DNA of 64,000 nucleotides from Candidatus Electrothrix aestuarii (GTDB lineage Bacteria; Desulfobacterota; Desulfobulbia; Desulfobulbales; Desulfobulbaceae): NCBI GenBank assembly GCA_032595685.2, contig CP159373.1, positions 4,813,821 to 4,877,820 of the forward strand, read 5' to 3'. Shown piece by piece: positions 7,036 to 15,800 of this stretch (position 1 is its first letter; each line of letters starts with the position of its first letter). The notes under the pieces were generated by a model. It saw only the letters and a program-made list of their open reading frames with translations, ran no database searches and was not told where the DNA came from. The position numbers and the translations under genes were made by a program.

Positions 7036-7695
7036 TATTTCCCCTCCATATTTTGACGAACTCTCCAGGTGTAACTACTCCGAGATGATCAAATTTCAAT
7101 TCGGCATTCTTAAAATCTCTGATATTGCTTGTCACCAAATACTCGCTCCGACTCGTCACCGCAGTTTCGACGACCATATTGTCTTTTTCATCCCGAAGAT
7201 TCGGACGAAACAGAAAATACGTCTGATATGTTTCGCCGATATACGCTATGAAACGAAGGAATTTGTTTATATCATCAATCTGCAGCCCGAAATCCTGAAG
7301 AGATTTTTTTCTCTTCAATACATCCTGGTATTCATTGAACAGCGGGACAGAAAGAGCGATCCGTATCTGCTTCTCACGGACTTTCCTCAGAATCAGGTGC
7401 GAAGCCCCTTTTCTGCTTTGGGTGCGGCTCTTTTAAATCAAAGTTATCGTCTTGAAAAAGTGTCAATACTTCATTTCACTTTAACTGTTATTTGCCTAAA
7501 CTGTCCCTGTTAATGCGGTGGTAATTATGGGGTCTATTTTTACCGGATTAAAAGTCGAGCAGTTCGAGCGAATAACGCTCAATTTGAAATCTACAATTGA
7601 TGTATTATTAGTTAGCTAGAATTAAATAAGAAGAGCCGCACCCTTCTGCTTTTCAATGCTTGGTAAAGTATATTTGTATCTAATGTAATCAGCAT
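7028..7695 (-). pseudogene. PIN-family toxin gene split by a 224-bp MITE-like element
   Basis: The N-terminal piece at 7644-7695 encodes MLITLDTNILYQALKSR. The rest at 7028-7419 encodes KGASHLILRKVREKQIRIAL and continues through DYQ-like and LVTSNIRDFKNAEL segments to the stop. Deleting 7420-7643 and one copy of the 9-bp duplication restores one unbroken frame (LKSRKGASHLILRKV). The joined protein fits the PIN_3 'toxin component, PIN family' type with LDTN at the start and VTSNIRDF near the end. As it stands the gene is disrupted, and internal restart at Met near 7318 would lack the first catalytic Asp. Confidence 0.85.
7420..7643. mobile_element. MITE-like element, 224 bp, with 13-bp terminal inverted repeats
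   Basis: The ends are GGGTGCGGCTCTT and its exact reverse complement AAGAGCCGCACCC. A 9-bp direct repeat TTCTGCTTT stands immediately outside both ends (7411-7419 and 7644-7652), which is a target-site duplication. The interior is AT-rich without a reading frame, so it must be moved by a transposase encoded elsewhere. It interrupts the PIN toxin gene. I do not recognise the parent family. Confidence 0.85.
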
Positions 7696-7741
7696 ATTCA
7701 ACTTAAAACCGCATCCGCCTGCCATGCAGGGGTAATGCATG

Positions 7742-7853
7742 AATTCCCCCTGTGACGCAAAATCATCCCCAAGGGGCACCAGAACCGCACTGTGAACCAG
7801 AGACTGAAACATGACGGGGGAAATCCCTCAGGCAGGAAATGTAGGGTGGAGGA
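7742..7853. repeat. Dispersed GC-rich boundary repeat, copy g
   Basis: It contains TCCCCCTGTGACGCAAAATC, the CCCCAAGGGGC palindrome and a tail with GACGGGGGAAATCCCTCAGG and TGTAGGGTGGAGG. It separates the split PIN locus from parDE. Confidence 0.7.
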
Positions 7854-7872
7854 TAAAAATTGGCGCAGATCG

Positions 7873-8163
7873 TCAGCTATGCAGATACTTTTTCAGGTCG
7901 CGATAGAAATTCTGATGTGAACCGAAGGCATACAGGAACAAGCTCTCCCCGCTCACCTCGTATGCGAGCAATATCTGCTGGCTGCTTGATGTGTATTTGT
8001 ACACCTGAACACCGCTCAGATCGCCCAGCTTCATTGTTCCGACAGTAGGATCATCAAAAATTGCCCGTACCGCCGCATCCAAATCTTTGCGCTGTCGGCT
8101 TTTGAGTTTTTTCTTTTGCTTGGCAAAAACAGGTGACTGAATTATCTCTTTGAGATCACTCAT
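7873..8163 (-). CDS. ParE/RelE-superfamily toxin
   Basis: The protein from the ATG at 8163 (96 residues) reads MSDLKEIIQSPVFAKQKKKL, KSRQRKDLDAAVRAIFDDP, GTMKLGDLSGVQVYKYTSSS and ends in LFLYAFGSHQNFYRDLKKY. This is the RelE/ParE fold of type II toxins (KGDLxGxxVYKYxxxxQxxLLAY). I chose this start because the antitoxin ends 8 bp inside it; a frame beginning at 8181 would overlap more. All expected elements are present. Confidence 0.87.
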   Translation of the reverse strand: MSDLKEIIQSPVFAKQKKKLKSRQRKDLDAAVRAIFDDPTVGTMKLGDLSGVQVYKYTSSSQQILLAYEVSGESLFLYAFGSHQNFYRDLKKYLHS

Positions 8164-8386
8164 CCTCCTCTCCGAACACATAGGGCGTTCCTTGGCCTGC
8201 CTTTATCTGCTCTCTGCCGAGCAAGGTGTTTTGCAGAAAAGGGAGAGGCAGGTCAGGGTTCTCTTCAATCATCTGCCCGATTTTCGCCCAGTATTCAATC
8301 TGACCGGCAATTGACCGCTTGAATATTTTTGACTGGATTCTTGCTTTGCCGACCAGTTCGTCGGATATTTTGACTGCGGTAGCCAT
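8156..8386 (-). CDS. ParD-like antitoxin
   Basis: The 76-residue protein opens MATAVKISDELVGKARIQSK and continues with FKRSIAGQIEYWAKIGQMIE. This is the ParD_like family (an RHH type with the SIAGQIEYWAKIG motif). A strong ribosome site (AGGAGGAACC) precedes the ATG. It overlaps the toxin start by 8 bp. The pair looks complete. Confidence 0.9.
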   Translation of the reverse strand: MATAVKISDELVGKARIQSKIFKRSIAGQIEYWAKIGQMIEENPDLPLPFLQNTLLGREQIKAGQGTPYVFGEEDE

Positions 8387-8499
8387 CTGGTTCCTCCTTG
8401 CAGTATTTTTATTTCATCATACCGCTAAAAGTTTCTTTTTGCAACCAGTGCTGCACGGCGCAGCATAATGGAAAAGGGGGGAGTACCCCGCTCCGACAA

Positions 8500-9250
8500 T
8501 ATCACCTCCTATGACGCAAGATATTCCCCAAGGGGCGAAGAGTAATCCCCCTGTGACGCAAGACCATCCCCCTGTGACGCAGGGTAATCCCCCTGTGACG
8601 CAAGGCAATCCCCTTGTGACGCAAGGCAATCCCCCTGTGACGCAAGACCATCCCCCAGTGACGCAAGACAATCCCCCGGTGACGCAACACAATCCCCCGG
8701 TGACGCAAGGCAATCCCCCGGTGACGCAAGACAATCCCCCGATGACGCAAGGCAATCCCCCGGTGACGCAAGGTAATCCCCCGGTGACGCAAGGCAATCC
8801 CCCGGTGACGCAGGACAATCCCCCTGTGACGCAAGGCGATCCCCCGGTGACGCAGGGCGATCCCCCGGTGACGCAGGGCAATCCCCCGGTGACGCAAGAC
8901 AATCCCCCGGTGACGCAAGGCAATCCCCCGGTGACGCAAAACAATCCCCCTGTGACGCAGGACAATCCCCCGGTGACGCAAGACCATCCCCAGGGGGCGC
9001 AAGGCAATCCCCCTATAACGCAAACTCATCCCCAAGGGGCGCAGGACAATCCCCCGGTGACGCAAGGCAATCCCCCGGTGACGCAAGGCAATCCCCCGGT
9101 GACGCAAGGCAATCCCCCGGTGACGCAAGGCAATCCCCCTGTGACGCAAGGTAATCCCCCTGTGACGCAAGACAATCCCCCGGTGACGCAAAACCATCCC
9201 CAAGGGGCGAAGGGCAATCCCCCTGTGACGCAGGACAATCCCCTTGGAGA
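8500..9250. repeat. Tandem array of about 35 copies of a 21-bp unit (boundary repeat copy h)
   Basis: The period is exactly 21 bp. The commonest unit is CCCCCGGTGACGC followed by AAGGCAAT. A second type carries a palindrome (CCCCAAGGGGCGC then AGGACAAT) and appears at least four times, near 8526, 8987, 9029 and 9197. Units differ at a few fixed positions. Because 21 is a multiple of three and the unit lacks stop codons, several frames stay open on both strands; these are not genes. The array ends in the long tail GGGCTTCGGGGGAAAGG, CGCTTTGGGGAAGCGAAGG, CCCAACCTACCGGGCT. There are no spacers, so it is not a CRISPR. Confidence 0.9.
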
Positions 9251-9310
9251 TAGGGCTTCGGGGGAAAGGGGCCGCTTTGGGGAAGCGAAGGGTTCGCCCA
9301 ACCTACCGGG

Positions 9311-9830
9311 CTACTCATAATTACATACTGGTGCGACGCTACCTCCACAAAATGGAGGCTTTGCATATTCTTCAAAAGCCTTAGAAATATCTTCTATAAT
9401 TCCCAAATTCCACTTTCCATTTGTCTGGGTAATCTTACCAGGAAGGGAGATCGTTGTATTATCTTCTTCTATATTAATTTTAAAGGGAATTACCCTATAA
9501 GCTAGTCCTTCACCTGTGATTCTTTTTTCCTTAACATCGTAAAAAAGCGATTTGAAATAAACCTTCTTATAATTAGTTTCTTTTGATCTTAGAGTGAAAT
9601 CCTGCGCTGTAATAAAACTAAGTGTAGAAGGTTTATTTTCATCAGTATGAATAGACACTTGACCTGAAAATCCAAAATTTATCTCCCTGCCGTCACGGTA
9701 AGTGAGTCCTCTTTGTTTCAGATACAACGTTTGCCCCTGACTAAGCTTCCCAACATCTTCCTTTAACTCCGACAAGCTAGACATAAACTCATCAAGCCTG
9801 CTAGGTTCATTACCATCATAATCAACGAGG
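9311..9830 (-). other. AT-rich C-terminal tip of the RHS protein (candidate toxin domain)
   Basis: After the RHS core and NLVDYDGNEP the last 160 or so residues match no family I recognise. They hold hydrophilic beta-like segments (YLKQRGLTYRDGREINFGFS) and two Cys at the very end (PPFCGGSVAPVCNYE). The DNA is clearly more AT-rich than the GC-rich upstream gene. Both traits fit an exchangeable RHS tip. The stop codon (9311-9313) lies inside the tail of the 21-bp array, and no immunity-like gene follows. Whether the tip is toxic is unknown. Confidence 0.6.
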
Positions 9831-12800
9831 TTAGCAGGGTTCAAATGGCTGTAACTATACATCCCCAAATTAAAGGAATTAAACACTCCCCCCATCCCCG
9901 GCAAGTTCCTATCCTCCTCTTTATTCCCCGTCGGCAAATAACTTGCCAAAATTGGATCAGGCGACTGCCAAACACTCGTCCTCGGATCATAATACCGCGC
10001 CCCGAAGTAATACAGTCCGGTTTCCCGATCAAGCTCCTTAGCCGTAAACAGAAACGGCACTCGGTGCTGATTGCTCACCTCTTCAATCCAGGTCTCACCG
10101 AACGGGAAATATTCAAGATGCTGATACACCTCTCCTTCAACATCCGTGACAAAGGAGGTCGAGCCAAGATGATTGGGATGGTAGTAGAACAGGTCAGGCT
10201 CATAAAGAATCGTGCCCTTACCGCCCGAACCACCACCTGATCCACCGCCATTATTCCCCTTGCCGCTATGCCCCGTAGCCTTACCGGACGGATCACTCTT
10301 GCCCGGATAGGTCACATCCCCCGGCGTGGTCACATTCTCCTGCCCCTTGACCAGCTTGGTCACAATCCTGCCCGTGCCCACAAAGACATGCTTGCTGCCC
10401 ACCTCGCGGTTGCGGACGCTGTAGAACTGGTTCACGTACACGGTTTCGCCCTGGGGACCGGTCTTGATAACCCGCTCGCCCGCATCGTTATAGGCGTAGC
10501 GCATGGTGTGGCCGTTATCCTTAATCTCCTGAATCCGGTTCTCCTCATCCCATACTATGGTGCGGCGGGTGCCGTTCTCATCGCTCTCCCAGCCGGTCTG
10601 ATTGCCGTTGGCATCATAGCTGAAGGCCCGTTCGCCGATCTGGGTCGGGGCATGGGGCCGGGAGCTGGTGTAGGCGTAGGAATAATCGTAGGTGGTCTTT
10701 TTCTGGGTGATCTGGCTACCACCGGGCACAATACGGATATCCTCCTGATCCTTGCGGACAATATTATGGATGCTGTCGTACTGCATGGCCAGGGTGTAGC
10801 GGTACTCGGTATTGGGTTTCTGCTCCAGCAGGCCGTTGGCCGTGGTCAGGCGGTAGAGGTCGTCATAACCGAAACGCTGCTGGGATTTGCCGCCGAACTC
10901 GTTGGGCTTGCGCACGGCTGCACCATTGTCCAGGCCCATGATATTACCCACCGGATCATAATCGTAGGACAGATCCATGAACTCCCGGCCCGCTGCTGCC
11001 GCCTTGAGATTTGCCAGCCTGCGGTTGCGCGGATTATAGTCATACTGGGTCTCGGCCCCGTTGCCCTGGCGCATGAAGACCCGCTGCTCGAACTTGTCGT
11101 AGGTCAGAGCCTTGAGGTAGAGATAGTCGTACTCGCCCTTTTTACCGGAAGCAGACTCGGCCAGCCCGCCGGAGTTGTACAAATAGGTCAGCACCTCGTT
11201 ATCCGGAAAGATGAGCTGGCGCAAACGGTTATAGGTGTCGTAGGTGTATTGGGTGATGTAGATTTCCGGCGAATTGGCTGCCTTGCCCTCGGTCTTGGAG
11301 GCCACGTATTTAATGGTCTTGATGGTCTCGCCCAGCGGGCCGTAGAAGCGTTCCTCGCTGCCCGATTCATCTGTCACCGTGACGATGCGGTCGGCCCGGT
11401 TAAAGGCCGCACCCGGTGCGCCGTAGGTATAGCCGACATTATTGCCGGTGTAGTCGGGATAGCTGATGCTGTCCAGCCGGTTATAGGTGTAGTCGTATTT
11501 GATTGCCTTGCCCGTAGCCCGCAGGTTGGCCGTGATCTTCTCCACCAGATTGGAGGCCGGATCAAAGACATACTCGGTCAGGCCCGCATCCGGGGAATCA
11601 ATCCGGGTGCGGCGGCCCATGAGGTCGTAGCCCACCGTGGTGAGATTGTCCTTGTCATCCTTGACCGCCACGATCTGGCCCAGAGGATCGTATGCATAGC
11701 TGGTCCAGATGGTCTCGCCCTTGTTGAACTCCTTGACCGCTGTGATGTGCTCCCCAACATCCTTGAAGGTTTCCTTGGAGTTGCCCTTGGCATCCGTGAC
11801 CTTGGTATGAAAACGGGTCGCATTGTCGCGGTCTTTGCCGAATCCGTAGGCAAAGATGGTGCTGGTGTCATCCGGGATAGTGGTCTGCAAAACCCGATCC
11901 AGCACGTCATGCCGGGTTCTGGTGGGCTGGATGCTGTCAAAGGTCGGATTAAAGATCCCCTGCTTACCCAGGTTCTCGGTCACGGGATAGTATTGCTCCA
12001 CCGCCCTGCCGACAAAGTCGAAGATGATCCGACCGGAGACGATCATCATGTCCTTGGTCTTGTCCTTGCTGTTACCGCTTCCAGTGCTGCTACCGATGCT
12101 GACTGCCCCGTCCTTCTTGGTCTGGATTGCCCGCTTCAGGCCGTCCATAAAGGTGACCGTCTCCAAGGGATCAGTCTTTTGCTGATAATTATCATAATGC
12201 TGGGTCAAGGCCCAGGGCACGGCGGCTTCCGGATGATAGGCAAAGACGATGGTCTCCCGACCTGTGCCCTGCTGATACGGCCCTGTGATCCCGGCAACCC
12301 GGCCCACACTGTCGTGGCGATAGCTGATGGACTGGTTATTCAGGTCAGTGGAACGGCTGATCTCGCCCCATTTCAGATCATAATCCGCCGAGGAACTGTA
12401 GCCGAAGCTGTCCTTGATCTTAGTTACATAGGTATGGACAGCAGGGTCGTATGTATAATCCATGACATACCGCTGTCCCTTCTTGTTGGCCGGACCTTTC
12501 CTGCTCTTGATATTACCGTATTGATCATAGCTCAGATCATGCACTGCCATGCCGTTGCCAAAAGACAGGCGCACCTGACGGATATTGCCGGTACCGTTCT
12601 CAATCGTGGCCTCGCGCAGGCGATACAGCTCGCCGTTGCTCTTCACCTCGATCTTATCCGCCTTGCCGACAATGTAATTGGCCGCATCGCTGTGATAGCC
12701 GATAAAGGACTCCACATCGTCGTCCGCCCCGGCATCTGCTGCATCAAAGAAATGGTTCACATTGCCCAGCGCATCATAGGCAAAGGTCTGGTAGGTGCTG

Positions 12801-15800
12801 ATACCCGCTTGTTCCTGGCCTTCGTAGAACTTCTTATCCGTGCGGATCATCTCTGGGAAGACCGTGGCCGTGAGGCTGTCCTTGAACTCGCCCTGAAGAA
12901 TCTGGCCGCTGTCCACATCGCGGAGCTGGTAGCTGTTCAGGGTTTCCAGATATTTCTTTCCTGCACCGTCCTGCACGATCTCTGAGACCAGCAGGCCCTT
13001 TTCGTAATAATTGCGATTGAGGAAGGTCTGCACCGTGCTGCGGTACACCGAGTTATCCGTGGCATTGCGCTGCTCCGTGGTCACGGTCTTGTAGCCGAAG
13101 AACTCCCGTTCCTGGCGATGATGGAAACCGTCCTCGTATTTGTAGGTGGTGAGCAGGGTATCCACGCCGTCCCCGCTAAAGCCGTCATTGACCTCGACAC
13201 GGGTCAGGTTCCAGCGGCTCTGAGGAAGCTGATAGGTGTTGCCGTCCCGCTCGTATTCCAAGGTGAAACTTGCGCCCAGCGGTCGTTCGACCTTTTTCAG
13301 CAGATTGGTTCTGCCGATTTGATTGCGGCGTACTTCAATCTTGTTGTCCTTATCCGATGAGAGATGATCCGGGAAACCGTCGCCGTCAATGTCCTGAATG
13401 GAGACTTCGGGGCGGCTCATGCCCTTGCTGAAATCTGCACCTGGGTTGATGATGATACTGATAGGTAGCGGGGTGAGGGTGATGGCGATGGTGAAATAGA
13501 AACCGCCTCCCTGACTGAAGCTGACATTCTCGGAAAATTTATCTGCACCCGGATACTGCATAGCGACAAAGCCGTTGCCAGTATTGAGGGCAACGTTCAA
13601 AGTACCACTGCTCTGCCGAACATAATCCCGCAACCCGTCACCGTTGATATCAGTCCAGCCCTTTTCGCCTTCCTGCTCGCCTTTGGAAAGACTAACACCT
13701 CCTCCAAAGCCATAAACACCGTCGTTAAATCCACCGCCTGCACCCAACCCGGCCCCTATATTGACATTTTGACTCTCTCCTTCACTGACGCAGACTGCTC
13801 CCCAGTACTCCTGGGCTGCAAAGGCATAGCCCAAGTTGAGAGAGACCTTGCCGTTGGCAAAGAGTTTATCCGGGAGTCCATCACCGTTGATATCGCTTAA
13901 ATCATAGTTCCCTTCATCTTCCGACATGGCGAAACCGCCGTTTACGCCCAAGGGCTTCATCTGAAGATCTGCGCCCCCATTCTTCTCATGGGCAAAATTG
14001 CCGCTTACACCGAAGCTGAGGGATTCGCTTTCCGACTCTCGTATCCCGGAAAGCACCGGACGACGGTGCCCTTCCAGTCCGCCGGTCATGGGACTGTATT
14101 GAATACCACCGGTGCTGACTACATCTGGGAAACGGTCGCCGTTCATATCCATAAAATCGAGCAGCGTCTTGCTGTTGCCTTTCGTATACGAAGCACTGGC
14201 ACCAAATTTATTGCCAGAAGGACTGCTAATGCCACCGAATACACCGGTCTGCCTGCTTTTGGACAGCCTGCTGACTGCCCGCGCTCCGGCGTATTGCTCC
14301 GCCCTGGGCACAGAGATATAATCCTCTCCCAAACGGGAACTGCTCTGTCTTTCCGCTGTCATCCAGGTGCTGTCATCAAAACCCTTCCAGCGATTCTGGG
14401 CCGGTTCAGGATAAAACATGATGCCTTCCAGCTTTTCCGGCGAAAATTGCGGGTCTAACTCTTCCGGGTCTTGCGTCTCTTTGTTCTGCTCAAACAGGTC
14501 CTCGTCGAATTCCGGGACCACCAAATCCGCTTCAAGAATGGGCTGATCCGCCTTTTCGCCTTCGCCTTTATAGCCTGCGTAGGTCCAGCTCCGGTAGGGC
14601 TGACCGAAAAAGCCTTCCGCTGCCGGATAGTTCAACGCTGCGGGCACAGTCGTCCCGTTGACCGTAATGCTGTAGGAACTGATCTTCCGGCCCAGCTCCC
14701 GATCACGGGTGCTCAGTTCAAAATAGAGCGTATCGCCCTGTACAACCTCGACCGGCAGTGCAACACTGTTGCTCTCGCTGAGATCAAGGTCTTTTTTGCC
14801 GAGCAGTTCCTGATTATGTTTTACGGTCAGCACAGCTATGCCGCTGTTCCCGCCTCCGGCAATGCTCGCCTTCACTGTCATTGTGCCGGATTGCGGCGCA
14901 GTCCATGTCGCCAACGGCGCATCAAGGTCATTGTCCCCGTAGATGTCCATAGTATACGGCGGATCAAAGGCAAGCACCGGGTTGCCGTCCGGGTCGTACA
15001 GCGTTTCCACGTCCTCGGCAGCGGTGTATTCCAGACGGGGCTGCCAATGCACCAGGGTCGCATCAATGGGCGAATCTGTTGCAATCCTGAACTGAAGCTG
15101 ATCTTCCTTACTGACATTAAGGCTGAGATTGACCGAAACGCTGCTCGTCTGCCCGGACGTGACGGTCTGACTGAACTGCTCCACATCGTTGAGCAACACC
15201 TTGACTGTCACATCATCGGAACAGGGCGCAGCTATCTCCACGTCACCGCTCAGGGCAATCGTACCTGTAACTGGCAAGGTAGTTGCCATGCCGGTTCGAC
15301 CCGTCGGGATAAAATCAGATCCGGCCTGATAAAGGTACGGATCAAGGCCGTTGGCATCCGGCTCCGCACTCACATCCTGATAGCTGATTGCCGGGTTCCA
15401 TTCAACTTGATCATAAGCCCCGTCAAAACGGGACTGGACCCGGAAATAAATCCGGTCGCCCTTGCTGACCTGAAGCGAGTCCACATTTTCCGGGAAGACC
15501 GGACTGTAATTATCCGCTTCCAGCACCGTAGCCCAGAGTTCGCTGCCGTTGTGCTGGATTGCAACCCGCACTCCGTCCGCAGTAGTGTATTCTTGCCGCT
15601 CCTCGCTGCTGTCCTCCAGCAGAGCTACCTGACCGCTGATGCTGATTCGTCCGTCATAAGGTGCTGTCCAGCGGCGCAGAGTGTCGTGGAGCGGACTGGC
15701 TGCCAGCATCTCCTGATATACTTCTTCAAAATCCTCAAACAGCTCTTCCCCGTCAACCGCTCCCTGACTGACAGGATACGGGGTCACAGAGGAATCCGAA

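Noticed and set aside
2773..8386. Integron cassette array with attC sites
   Set aside because: I looked for paired GTTRRRY/RYYYAAC core sites and an integrase and saw neither. Gene direction is also not fully uniform.
8500..9250. CRISPR array
   Set aside because: The 21-bp units follow one another directly. There are no unique spacers and no cas genes.
8511..9320. Heptapeptide-repeat protein (VTQGNPP type) or its minus-strand counterparts
   Set aside because: The frames are open only because the 21-bp unit lacks stops and is a multiple of three. Open frames occur on both strands and none has a convincing ribosome site.
10268..12985. 905-codon plus-strand frame, and others such as 14471-15907
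   Set aside because: They are antisense to the RHS gene. Their length reflects its GC-rich codon use, and the translations resemble no family.
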